DNA of 18,447 nucleotides from Cellvibrionaceae bacterium (GTDB lineage: Bacteria > Pseudomonadota > Gammaproteobacteria > Pseudomonadales > Cellvibrionaceae), in NCBI GenBank assembly GCA_030597965.1, contig JAUVQU010000021.1, positions 1-18,447 of the forward strand, read 5' to 3'. The position numbers and the translations under genes are program-made. Position 1 is the first letter of the stretch; every line of letters starts with the position of its first letter. The notes under the pieces were generated by a model. It saw only the letters and a list, made by a program, of their open reading frames with translations. It was not told where the DNA came from and ran no database searches. This document shows, one piece after another, positions 6,904 through 14,523 of this stretch.

Positions 6904-8349
6904 GTGAACCGACCTAGACCAGACGACTACTTTAAAGATTGGAAAGCGCGCGAAGCTTTGGCTGAAGCGATGATTCCTGTCATTGGTAAGCTCAATCGTG
7001 AGCGCAATGTGGGTATTTATGTGTATGGCCGCTCCCTGGTTAGTTTATCCGTCATAGACATAATGAAAGCTCACCGCTTTGTGCGTCAGGTAGAAGGTAA
7101 TGAGTTGTCTGTATTTGAGACATTCCCTATCTTGCAGGAATTGGTCGCGCTGAACTTAGGCCCAGCGCATATTGATCTGGGTAAAATCGCCGTTCAGTAC
7201 ATGAAAGAAGGTAAGGGGCAGGCTGTAGCCGAATTCGTTAAATCACGTGTTATCGGCGCGGTTGAGGCGGTTGAAAAGCCTTTGGCTCAGCCTCAAGATG
7301 TCGTGCTGTACGGCTTCGGTCGTATTGGTCGTTTGGTGGCTCGCCTACTGGTTGAGAAGGCTGGTTCTGGTGATGTATTGCGCCTGAAAGCGATTGTCGT
7401 ACGTAAGGGGAAGGCGGCTGATGATTTGGTTAAGCGTGCCAGCTTGCTGCGTCGTGATTCGGTTCATGGTGCGTTTAAAGGCACCATCCGTGTTGACGAA
7501 GAGCGCCAGGCTCTGATTCTTAACGGTAATGAGGTTAAAGTCATCTACGCCAGCTCACCTTCTGAGGTTGATTACACCGAATACGGTATCAACAACGCAA
7601 TCGTAGTTGATAATACCGGCGTGTGGCGTGATGAAGCGGGTCTTGGTCAGCACTTGCAGTGCAAAGGTGTGTCTAAGGTTCTGTTGACTGCGCCGGGTAA
7701 GGGCGACATCAAGAATATTGTTTACGGTATCAATAACGGCGATATTCAAGCCGATGATAAGATCATTTCTGCTGCTTCCTGTACGACCAATGCCATTACG
7801 CCTGTACTTAAGGCTATGATGGACAAGTACGGTGTTAAGCATGGTCATGTTGAAACTGTTCACGCGTACACCAATGATCAGAACTTGATCGATAATTATC
7901 ACACGGGTGATCGTCGTGGTCGTGGCGCTGCTTTGAATATGGTGATTACTGAGACGGGCGCGGCTAAGGCTGTTTCTAAGGCCTTGCCAGAGCTTGAAGG
8001 CAAGCTGACCGGCAATGCGATTCGTGTTCCTACTCCTAACGTGTCCATGGCTATTTTGAATCTACAGCTGGATAAAGAAGCTAATAAAGAAGAGTTGAAT
8101 GACTACATGCGTGAAATGGCGCTGTATTCTGGTCTTCAGCAGCAGATTGATTTCACCAACTCTCCAGAAGTGGTGTCCTCAGATTTTGTTGGTTCTCGCC
8201 ATGCTTGTGTGTTCGACTCCAGGGCAACCATTGCCAATGATAAAAGTGCTGTACTTTACTGCTGGTACGATAATGAGTTCGGCTACAGTTGTCAGGTGGT
8301 TCGTTGTCTAGAGGATATGAGTGGCGTTAATTACGTTATGTATCCTTAA
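6904..8349 (+). CDS. gap: Glyceraldehyde-3-phosphate dehydrogenase with N-terminal extension
   Basis: A 481-residue GAPDH, against ~335 for the standard enzyme; residues 1-130 are an added N-terminal domain. The extension is known in the Pseudomonas PA3001 type, which also starts with the '(A)REALAEAMIP' block seen here at 16-25. The catalytic part has the Rossmann loop GFGRIGR (137-143), DSVHG (185-189), catalytic Cys293 in SCTTN, His320 in HAYTND, and YDNEFGYS near the end. After the second beta strand it reads VVRKGK (165-170) where NAD-specific enzymes have the ND pair, so NADP use or dual specificity is likely. The GTG start is chosen because GGGGA lies about 7 nt upstream. An in-frame ATG at 6856 lacks a ribosome site. 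It is monocistronic, ending in a terminator. Direction in vivo (glycolytic or gluconeogenic) cannot be read from sequence. Confidence 0.93.
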   Translation: MNRPRPDDYFKDWKAREALAEAMIPVIGKLNRERNVGIYVYGRSLVSLSVIDIMKAHRFVRQVEGNELSVFETFPILQELVALNLGPAHIDLGKIAVQYMKEGKGQAVAEFVKSRVIGAVEAVEKPLAQPQDVVLYGFGRIGRLVARLLVEKAGSGDVLRLKAIVVRKGKAADDLVKRASLLRRDSVHGAFKGTIRVDEERQALILNGNEVKVIYASSPSEVDYTEYGINNAIVVDNTGVWRDEAGLGQHLQCKGVSKVLLTAPGKGDIKNIVYGINNGDIQADDKIISAASCTTNAITPVLKAMMDKYGVKHGHVETVHAYTNDQNLIDNYHTGDRRGRGAALNMVITETGAAKAVSKALPELEGKLTGNAIRVPTPNVSMAILNLQLDKEANKEELNDYMREMALYSGLQQQIDFTNSPEVVSSDFVGSRHACVFDSRATIANDKSAVLYCWYDNEFGYSCQVVRCLEDMSGVNYVMYP

Positions 8350-8393
8350 GATAAGTTGAGCTTATTTTCCCTCAATACTTGTTGGGGGTGCCG

Positions 8394-8423
8394 AAAGCCT
8401 CACTGAAGCAGTGGGGCTTTTTT
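8394..8423 (+). terminator. Intrinsic terminator after gap
   Basis: A 12-bp stem (AAAGCCTCACTG paired with CAGTGGGGCTTT, one G-T pair) with a 3-nt loop runs directly into a T-run. It starts 45 bp after the gap stop codon and separates gap from the nqr operon. Confidence 0.9.
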
Positions 8424-8501
8424 GTGTCTGGTCATTGTTGTCAGACGGCCTATAAATAATTATCTGGCCTAAAGTGCTAATTTCAGCCAAGTTTTTTGGG
8501 T

Positions 8502-8525
8502 GGATCGGCGTAAAATACGCAATCC
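8502..8525 (+). promoter_or_regulatory. Hairpin/palindrome containing a TAAAAT -10-like hexamer
   Basis: GGAT and ATCC enclose GCGTA-AAA-TACGC, giving an interrupted 9-bp stem. The centre holds TAAAAT (8511-8516), a 5/6 match to a -10 box, but no good -35 is seen at the right distance. It may be an operator, a promoter, or both. Confidence 0.35.
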
Positions 8526-8529
8526 TCGC

Positions 8530-8558
8530 TGGCTAAAAAGCCCTCCAATCTTTATAAT
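8530..8558 (+). promoter_or_regulatory. Candidate nqr promoter with perfect -10
   Basis: TATAAT at 8553-8558 is a perfect -10 hexamer. The hexamer 17 bp upstream (TGGCTA, 8530-8535) is a weak -35 with 3/6 matches. Transcription would start near 8565, leaving a leader of about 140 nt before nqrA. Confidence 0.4.
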
Positions 8559-8707
8559 TGCGGCGATTTATTTTAGGCATCATCTTGCCTGTTCTTTTAC
8601 TTTTGTCGGAGTGACCTGTGTTGCTAAGGCGGGTAGACTGCGTTCTTGCGTTAGGGGAACAGGGTGGATGAAGTTCTTATTTTTAATGAGTGATTAGGCA
8701 GAGACGT

Positions 8708-10051
8708 ATGATAAAGATCCGTCGGGGATTGGATTTACCTATATCCGGAGCGCCCGAGCAGACCATTACAGATGGTCCACAGATCCGTTCAGTTGCCGTC
8801 ATTGGTGCAGATTACCACGGTATGAAGCCCACAATGGCGGTAAAAGAAGGCGACAAGGTGAAGCTCGGACAACTACTGTTCACTGATAAAAAGACCGAAG
8901 GCGTGCGCTACACAGCACCCGCTGCGGGTACTGTTGCGGCAATAAACCGCGGTGCTCAGCGTGTCTTACAGTCAGTAGTAATTGATGTGGAAGGTGATGA
9001 GGCTGAGGCTTTTACCCAGTGCAGCGCTGACCAGTTGGCTTCTTTAACCGCAGAGCAGGTTAAAGATAATCTAGTGGGTTCAGGTTTATGGACAGCGTTG
9101 CGTACGCGTCCATACAGCAAAGTGCCTGCATTGGATGCCACACCCAACTCCATTTTCGTTACAGCGATAGATACCAATCCGCTAGCGGCTAACCCCGAGT
9201 TGATCCTTGCTGAAAACAGCGCTGATTTTGTGAATGGTTTGACCCTGTTGTCAAAATTGACGGCCGGTCAGGTATTCGTATGTAAAGCTTCAGCTGCAAA
9301 CGTTGACGTTGGTTCAGTTGAGCGTGTGAGCACTGAAGAGTTTGATGGTGTTCACCCTGCAGGCAATGCGGGTACACATATTCACCACTTGGATCCTGTT
9401 TCTGTGAACAAGACGGTATGGACCATTGGCTATCAGGATGTAATTGCATTTGGTCAGTTGTTCACAACAGGCACTCTGCCAACCAGTCGTGTTGTAGCGC
9501 TTGCAGGCCCACAGGTTAACGAACCAGTCTTGATGCGTACACGTTTGGGTGCGAACCTGGACGAATTGACTGCTGGCCGATTAAAAGATGGTGAAAACCG
9601 CGTGGTCAGTGGCTCTGTGTTTGGTGGCCGTAAAGCAGCAGGTGCTGTTGCGTTCCTGGGTCGCTATCACAATCAAATCACAGTGCTGGAAGAGGGTCGT
9701 GATCGTCCGCTTTTCCATTACCTGCGAGCGGGTGTGAATTACTTCTCTACTATGGGCCTGTATGTATCCAGCCTGTTTAAGGGTAAGAAGTTTGATTTTA
9801 ATACCACAACCATGGGTTCAGAGCGCGCGATGGTGTCAGTAGGCAGCTACGAGCGCATCATGCCTCTGGATATTTTACCAACTCAACTACTGCGCGCTTT
9901 AATCGTTGGCGATACCGACGTTGCCCAGAAGCTAGGTTGTTTAGAGTTGGACGAAGAAGATTTGGCACTGTGTACCTTTGTGTGCCCAGGGAAGTACGAA
10001 TACGGCCCAATCTTACGTGACAACCTGACTCGCATTGAGAAGGAGGGTTAA
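8708..10051 (+). CDS. nqrA: NQR subunit A (ubiquinone-side subunit)
   Basis: A 447-residue cytoplasmic subunit of the Na+-translocating NADH:quinone oxidoreductase (V. cholerae NqrA is about 446). It carries no redox cofactor of its own and is the peripheral subunit associated with NqrB and quinone reduction. The N-terminus MIKIRRGLDLPISGAP matches the family start, so the ATG at 8708 is chosen over in-frame ATG 8690. A lipoyl-like barrel block follows (VKEGDKVKLGQLLFTDKK, about residues 45-62, then TAPAAGTV). It has no membrane segments. It is the first gene of a tight operon: the stop is 3 nt from nqrB, whose AGGAGG site lies inside the nqrA 3' end. It is related to RnfC, but the absence of Fe-S motifs and the operon make this NQR. 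Confidence 0.96.
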   Translation: MIKIRRGLDLPISGAPEQTITDGPQIRSVAVIGADYHGMKPTMAVKEGDKVKLGQLLFTDKKTEGVRYTAPAAGTVAAINRGAQRVLQSVVIDVEGDEAEAFTQCSADQLASLTAEQVKDNLVGSGLWTALRTRPYSKVPALDATPNSIFVTAIDTNPLAANPELILAENSADFVNGLTLLSKLTAGQVFVCKASAANVDVGSVERVSTEEFDGVHPAGNAGTHIHHLDPVSVNKTVWTIGYQDVIAFGQLFTTGTLPTSRVVALAGPQVNEPVLMRTRLGANLDELTAGRLKDGENRVVSGSVFGGRKAAGAVAFLGRYHNQITVLEEGRDRPLFHYLRAGVNYFSTMGLYVSSLFKGKKFDFNTTTMGSERAMVSVGSYERIMPLDILPTQLLRALIVGDTDVAQKLGCLELDEEDLALCTFVCPGKYEYGPILRDNLTRIEKEG

Positions 10052-10054
10052 TCG

Positions 10055-11248
10055 ATGGGTTTACGTACTTTTTTTGACAAAATAGAGCCGAACTTTCATA
10101 AGGGTGGAAAATTTGAAAGCTGGTTTGCGCTGTTTGAGGCTGTGGATACGGGTTTGTATCGCCCGGCTGATGTAACCAAGACAACGGCACATGTGCGCGA
10201 CGGTATCGACCTGAAACGCATGATGATTACAGTATTCATTTGTACCTTCCCGGCCATTATTTACGGTATGTACAACGTCGGTTGGCAAGCCAACACCATC
10301 ATGGCTGATATGGGCTTAGGTGCGGTTGGCAACTGGCGTGATCTGTTCATCGGCAGTTTTGATGCCAACAGCATCATCGATAACCTGCTTCACGGTGCCT
10401 TGTACTTCTTACCTATTTACCTGACCTCATTCATTGTGGGCGGTGTTTGGGAAGTGCTCTTCGCCATGAAGCGTGGACACGAAGTGAACGAAGGTTTCTT
10501 TGTAACTTCTATACTGTTTGCTTTGATCTGCCCACCGGACATACCTCTTTGGCAGGTTGCTCTGGGTATCAGCTTCGGTGTTGTGATCGCCAAAGAAGTC
10601 TTTGGTGGTACTGGTAAAAATTTCCTCAACCCGGCATTGGCGGGTCGTGCGTTCTTGTTCTTTGCCTATCCTGCAGAAATGTCTGGAGAGGCGGTTTGGA
10701 CTGCAGTGGACGGTTACACAGGAGCTACTGCACTGTCTGTAGTGGCTACTGACGGTATGGCCGCTCTGAGCAGCCAGCTGACCTGGATGGACGCCTTCTT
10801 CGGTAAAATGCAGGGTTCCATTGGTGAGACATCCACTTTGGCTATCTTTATTGGTGGCTTGGTTCTTGTCGTGATGAAGATCGCCTCCTGGCGCATTATC
10901 CTGGGTGTTATGTTGGGCATGTTCCTGACCGCGGGTCTGTGTAACTTCGTCGGTGACCCAGTGAGTAACCCAATGATGGCCATGCCATGGTATTGGCACA
11001 TGGTTGTCGGTGGTTTTGCCTTTGGTCTGGTCTTTATGGCGACTGATCCTGTATCAGCTTCTATGACGAATACCGGTAAGTATTGGTTTGGTGCATTGAT
11101 TGGCTTCATGGTCGTATTGATTCGTGTTGTGAATCCGGCGTTCCCAGAAGGCATGATGCTGGCAATTCTGTTTGCAAACCTATTTGCGCCGTTGATTGAT
11201 CACTTTGTGGTTCAGGCGAATATTAAGCGGAGGCTTGCACGTGGCTAA
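10055..11248 (+). CDS. nqrB: NQR subunit B, covalent FMN and riboflavin membrane subunit
   Basis: A 397-residue polytopic inner-membrane subunit (V. cholerae about 415; the shorter length is mostly in connecting regions). It carries FMN attached through phosphodiester to the Thr of the TGAT motif, here Thr225 in GYTGATAL (221-227). Another conserved block is GGTGKNFLNPALAGRAF (184-200). A Gly-Gly pair (129-130) followed by VWE with Glu133 appears to match the Gly140/141 and Glu144 region implicated in inhibitor binding and ion uptake in Vibrio. The C-terminus has LIDHF with an acidic residue also present in Vibrio. ApbE is the expected flavin transferase. The last 8 bases overlap nqrC. Whether the enzyme pumps Na+ or H+ cannot be decided, since P. 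aeruginosa NQR has been reported to pump H+. Confidence 0.96.
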   Translation: MGLRTFFDKIEPNFHKGGKFESWFALFEAVDTGLYRPADVTKTTAHVRDGIDLKRMMITVFICTFPAIIYGMYNVGWQANTIMADMGLGAVGNWRDLFIGSFDANSIIDNLLHGALYFLPIYLTSFIVGGVWEVLFAMKRGHEVNEGFFVTSILFALICPPDIPLWQVALGISFGVVIAKEVFGGTGKNFLNPALAGRAFLFFAYPAEMSGEAVWTAVDGYTGATALSVVATDGMAALSSQLTWMDAFFGKMQGSIGETSTLAIFIGGLVLVVMKIASWRIILGVMLGMFLTAGLCNFVGDPVSNPMMAMPWYWHMVVGGFAFGLVFMATDPVSASMTNTGKYWFGALIGFMVVLIRVVNPAFPEGMMLAILFANLFAPLIDHFVVQANIKRRLARG

Positions 11249-12005
11249 TAACGATTCAACTTCAAAAACAATCACAGTCGCGTTAGTACTGTGTATTGTC
11301 TGTTCTGTGGTGGTCTCCACCGCAGCAGTTTTGCTGAAACCGGCTCAGGTGGCTAACAAGCAACTTGATTTCAACCGTAACATTCTTGCAGCGGCTGGTT
11401 TGCTGAAAGAAGGCGTGAGTGTTGAAGAGCAGTTTTCTCAGATCACCACTAAACTGGTTGACCTGCAAACGGGTACTTATACCGATGCGGTTGATGCAGG
11501 CAAGTATGACCAGCGTAAAGCGGCTAAAGATTCTGCCCAATCATCAGAATTAACTTCTGATGAAGACCTGGCAAAGATTTCACGTCGTGAGAACATCTCC
11601 AAGATTTACCTCGTTGAAGGTGAGCAGGGTATTGAGACTGTGATACTGCCCGTTAAAGGCTATGGGCTATGGTCAACTCTGTATGGCTTTGTGGCTTTGG
11701 GCTCTGATCTGAATACTGTTGTGGGTATGGGCTTTTACGAACATGGTGAAACGCCTGGCCTGGGTGGCGAAGTAGATAACCCTAGGTGGAAAGCACAGTT
11801 TCAGGGTAAGCAGGTTTACGCGGCCGATGGCTCAGTTGCTTTAGAGATTGTGAAGGGTACTGCTCCTGCAGGATCAGCTCATGCTATCGATGGTCTATCG
11901 GGTGCGACCTTAACCAGTAAGGGTGTCGATAATCTGATTAAATTTTGGTTGGGCGAGGGTGGCTATGCTGGCTTCCTTACTAACCTTAAGAATGGGGAGG
12001 CTTAA
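11241..12005 (+). CDS. nqrC: NQR subunit C, periplasmic covalent FMN subunit
   Basis: A 254-residue subunit with one N-terminal membrane anchor (residues ~10-32, TVALVLCIVCSVVVSTAAVLL) and a periplasmic FMN domain. The flavinylation site is SGAT (220-223), with Thr223 as the FMN acceptor in DGLSGATLTS. It passes electrons between the NqrD/E iron-sulfur centre and the NqrB FMN. The GTG start at 11241 is chosen because GGAGG lies about 7 nt upstream and the protein then begins at the usual position before the anchor. An upstream in-frame TTG at 11196 would add 15 residues translated inside nqrB. The start overlaps the nqrB stop by 8 nt (GTGGCTAA), which suggests translational coupling. EHGETPGLGGE (167-177) is another conserved block. 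Confidence 0.95.
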   Translation: MANNDSTSKTITVALVLCIVCSVVVSTAAVLLKPAQVANKQLDFNRNILAAAGLLKEGVSVEEQFSQITTKLVDLQTGTYTDAVDAGKYDQRKAAKDSAQSSELTSDEDLAKISRRENISKIYLVEGEQGIETVILPVKGYGLWSTLYGFVALGSDLNTVVGMGFYEHGETPGLGGEVDNPRWKAQFQGKQVYAADGSVALEIVKGTAPAGSAHAIDGLSGATLTSKGVDNLIKFWLGEGGYAGFLTNLKNGEA

Positions 12006-12007
12006 TC

Positions 12008-12661
12008 ATGAAGATGAAAGAACTTTTATTTAAGCCGGTTTTTGAGAACAACCCAATTGCTTTGCAAATTCTGGGTATCTGTTCTGCTCTAGCGGTAACC
12101 AGCTCACTGCAGGTGACTGTGGTTATGTGTGTTGCGCTGACCGTTGTTACGGCATTCTCTAACTTCTTTGTTTCCTTGGTGCGTACACAAATTCCGAGCA
12201 GCATTCGAATTATTGTGCAGATGACCATTATTGCCTCGCTGGTAATCGTGGTTGATCAGATTCTGAAAGCCGTTGTTTACGATTTGAGTAAGCAGCTATC
12301 GGTATTCGTTGGTTTGATCATTACTAACTGTATCGTAATGGGTCGTGCAGAAGCCTTCGCGATGAAGAATCCGCCGGTAGCCTCTTTTGTAGATGGTATC
12401 GGTAATGGACTTGGCTACAGTGCGATGTTGCTGGCACTGGCTTTCATTCGTGAATTGTTGGGTTCAGGTAAGTTGTTTGGCTATGAAGTGCTGCCATTGG
12501 TTACTGACGGTGGCTGGTATGTTTCAAACGGCCTGTTACTGCTTCCTCCAAGTGCTTTCTTCCTGATTGGCCTGATTATCTGGGGGCTTCGCAGTGTTCA
12601 CAAAGAACAGGTTGAAGATGAAGAATTTAAGATTTGTCCTAATACTGTGAAGGAGGCTTAA
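12008..12661 (+). CDS. nqrD: NQR subunit D, membrane Fe-S subunit
   Basis: A 217-residue integral membrane subunit with about six hydrophobic helices, paired in inverted topology with NqrE. Together they hold an intramembrane [2Fe-2S] centre. The two conserved cysteines are visible: Cys25 in LGICSALAVT and Cys108 in ITNCIVMGRAEAFAMK. Asp83 (VVDQILK) and Asp129 (FVDGIGNGLGYS) appear to match the acidic residues implicated in sodium movement in V. cholerae. The start is 2 nt after the nqrC stop, with GGGGAGG just upstream. The cytoplasmic tail is a few residues longer and more acidic (VEDEEF) than I recall for Vibrio. RnfE is a homologue, but the operon excludes it. Confidence 0.95.
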   Translation: MKMKELLFKPVFENNPIALQILGICSALAVTSSLQVTVVMCVALTVVTAFSNFFVSLVRTQIPSSIRIIVQMTIIASLVIVVDQILKAVVYDLSKQLSVFVGLIITNCIVMGRAEAFAMKNPPVASFVDGIGNGLGYSAMLLALAFIRELLGSGKLFGYEVLPLVTDGGWYVSNGLLLLPPSAFFLIGLIIWGLRSVHKEQVEDEEFKICPNTVKEA

Positions 12662-12664
12662 GCC

Positions 12665-13273
12665 ATGGAAGAGTTATTAAGCCTGTTTATCCGTTCGATT
12701 TTTATCGACAACATGGCCCTGAGTTTCTTCTTGGGTATGTGTACCTTTCTGGCTATTTCCAAGAAAGTAGAAGCGGCGATTGGTCTGGGTGTTGCGGTAA
12801 CCGTTGTATTGGCAATTACAGTACCGGTTAACAACCTGCTTTATACCTATCTTTTGGCTGATGGTGCACTGGCTTGGGCCGGTTATCCTGATGTTGATTT
12901 GAGCTTTCTGGGTCTGATTACCTACATCGGCGTTATCGCTGCGATGGTACAGATACTGGAAATGCTTCTCGATAAGTACATGCCTGTGCTCTACAACGCA
13001 TTGGGTGTATTCCTGCCGCTGATCACAGTGAACTGCGCCATTATGGGTGCGGTACTGTTCATGGTTGAGCGCGATTACGACCTGGCCGAATCAACCGTAT
13101 TTGGTATTGGTTCAGGTATTGGTTGGGCTTTGGCTATTACTGCTTTGGCCGGTATACGCGAAAAGATGAAATACAGTGACGTACCCGAAGGCCTGCGCGG
13201 TCTTGGTATTACATTTATCACTGTGGGTCTTATGTCTTTGGGCTTTATGTCGTTCGGCGGCATCGACCTGTAA
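12665..13273 (+). CDS. nqrE: NQR subunit E, membrane Fe-S subunit
   Basis: A 202-residue integral membrane partner of NqrD. Cys26 (FFLGMCTFLA) and Cys124 (TVNCAIMGAV) are the conserved pair that, with the two in NqrD, bind the intramembrane [2Fe-2S] centre. The acidic Glu99 (VQILEMLLDKY) is in the position implicated in ion transfer in Vibrio. The family hallmarks IRSIFIDNMALS near the start and EKMKYSDVPEGLRGLGITFI near the end are intact. The ATG follows the nqrD stop by 3 nt with a GGAGG site. NqrM, encoded further downstream, is the likely maturation factor for this centre. It is homologous to RnfA. Confidence 0.96.
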   Translation: MEELLSLFIRSIFIDNMALSFFLGMCTFLAISKKVEAAIGLGVAVTVVLAITVPVNNLLYTYLLADGALAWAGYPDVDLSFLGLITYIGVIAAMVQILEMLLDKYMPVLYNALGVFLPLITVNCAIMGAVLFMVERDYDLAESTVFGIGSGIGWALAITALAGIREKMKYSDVPEGLRGLGITFITVGLMSLGFMSFGGIDL

Positions 13274-13294
13274 TCAACGAGGTTTTTACGAAGT

Positions 13295-14518
13295 ATGGAT
13301 ATTACAATCGTATTAGGTGTAGTCATGTTCACCACCATCGTGCTCGCGTTGGTTGTGGTGATTCTGTCTGCACGCGCCAAGCTGGTAAACAGCGGCGATG
13401 TAAATATTGTTATTAATGGTGAGAAAACTATTACTGTGCCTGCAGGCGATAAGCTACTACAGACATTAGCCGGTAATGGTTTGTTCCTGCCTTCAGCCTG
13501 TGGCGGTGGCGGTAGCTGCGCCCAGTGTAAATGTAAGGTTGAATCTGGCGGTGGCTCTATGTTGCCAACAGAAGAAGGCCACTTTACCAAGCGTGATGCG
13601 GCAGAGGGCTGGCGTTTGTCCTGTCAGGTGCCTGTTAAGCACGACATGGTGATTGAAGTTGATGAAGAGGTGTTTGGTGTTAAGCAGTGGGAATGCACTG
13701 TTGAGTCCAATCCTAATGTGGCGACCTTTATTAAAGAGTTGACGCTGAAATTACCTGAAGGCGAAAGCGTAGACTTCCGTGCCGGCGGTTACGTTCAGCT
13801 GGAAGCGCCTGCGCACCATGTTAAGTACTCTGATTTCGATATCGAAGAAGAGTACCGTGGTGACTGGGAGCGTTTTGGTTTCTTTAAGACCGAATCTACA
13901 GTGAATGAGCCGGTGATTCGTGCTTACTCTATGGCGAACTACCCGGAAGAGCGTGGTGTGGTTAAGTTCAATATTCGTATTGCAACGCCACCTCCTGGCT
14001 CGCAGGGTATTCCGGCGGGTCAAATGTCGTCCTATGTTTTCAATCTGAAGCCGGGCGACAAGATGAAAGTGTACGGGCCATTCGGTGAGTTCTTCGCCAA
14101 GGATACCGATAACGAAATGGTATTCGTCGGTGGTGGTGCGGGTATGGCACCGATGCGTTCTCATATCTTCGACCAGTTAAAGCGCTTGAAATCGACTCGT
14201 AAGATGTCTTACTGGTACGGAGCCCGTTCTCTGCGTGAGATGTTCTATCAGGATGAATACGATGCGCTGGCGGCTGAAAATGAAAACTTCAACTGGCACG
14301 TTGCACTATCCGATCCTCAGCCAGAGGACAACTGGGAAGGCTTGACAGGGTTCATCCACAACGTACTTTACGATGAGTACCTGAAGGATCACCCGGCTCC
14401 TGAAGATTGTGAGTACTACATGTGTGGGCCACCAATGATGACGGCTGCGGTTATCAAAATGCTGAAAGACCTGGGTGTTGAAGATGAAAACATCCTGTTG
14501 GATGACTTTGGCGGCTAA
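13295..14518 (+). CDS. nqrF: NQR subunit F, NADH dehydrogenase with [2Fe-2S] and FAD
   Basis: The 407-residue NADH-oxidising subunit (V. cholerae about 408). An N-terminal anchor (residues ~4-25) tethers a ferredoxin domain with Cys69, Cys75, Cys78 and Cys110 (C-x5-C-x2-C-x31-C) for [2Fe-2S]. A ferredoxin-reductase module follows: RAYSMANYPEE for FAD, GGGAGMAPMRSHIFDQL for nucleotide, and CGPPMMTAAVIKML with the C-terminal LLDDFGG. All cofactor residues are present. It follows nqrE by 21 bp and precedes apbE by 5 bp. It receives hydride from NADH and hands electrons to the NqrD/E centre. Confidence 0.97.
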   Translation: MDITIVLGVVMFTTIVLALVVVILSARAKLVNSGDVNIVINGEKTITVPAGDKLLQTLAGNGLFLPSACGGGGSCAQCKCKVESGGGSMLPTEEGHFTKRDAAEGWRLSCQVPVKHDMVIEVDEEVFGVKQWECTVESNPNVATFIKELTLKLPEGESVDFRAGGYVQLEAPAHHVKYSDFDIEEEYRGDWERFGFFKTESTVNEPVIRAYSMANYPEERGVVKFNIRIATPPPGSQGIPAGQMSSYVFNLKPGDKMKVYGPFGEFFAKDTDNEMVFVGGGAGMAPMRSHIFDQLKRLKSTRKMSYWYGARSLREMFYQDEYDALAAENENFNWHVALSDPQPEDNWEGLTGFIHNVLYDEYLKDHPAPEDCEYYMCGPPMMTAAVIKMLKDLGVEDENILLDDFGG

Positions 14519-14523
14519 CGCTA

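Larger units (their letters stand above)
8424..8707 (+). other. nqr promoter and leader region
   Basis: This 284-bp stretch has no convincing gene; a 65-codon frame at 8500 lacks a ribosome site and family features. It contains several potential hairpins: GTCTG/CAGAC at 8426-8446, 8502-8525, GGCT-AAAA-AGCC at 8531-8542, and AGGCA/TGCCT at 8575-8590. A longer paired region also spans 8615-8663 (CCTGT with ACAGG, enclosing CTAA with TTAG). The nqr messenger therefore probably carries a structured leader. I could not match it to a riboswitch class. Confidence 0.5.

Noticed and set aside
8600..8670. Known riboswitch (TPP, FMN, Moco) in the nqr leader
   Set aside because: None of the conserved core sequences of these classes is present. 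Only generic pairing was seen.
8500..8697. A 65-codon frame in the nqr leader
   Set aside because: It has no ribosome site and no recognisable family features, and it overlaps the proposed promoter and leader stems.
8708..14518. RNF electron-transport complex instead of NQR
   Set aside because: NqrA lacks the Fe-S motifs of RnfC, NqrF has the ferredoxin plus FAD/NADH reductase layout, and the linked apbE and nqrM are typical of NQR.
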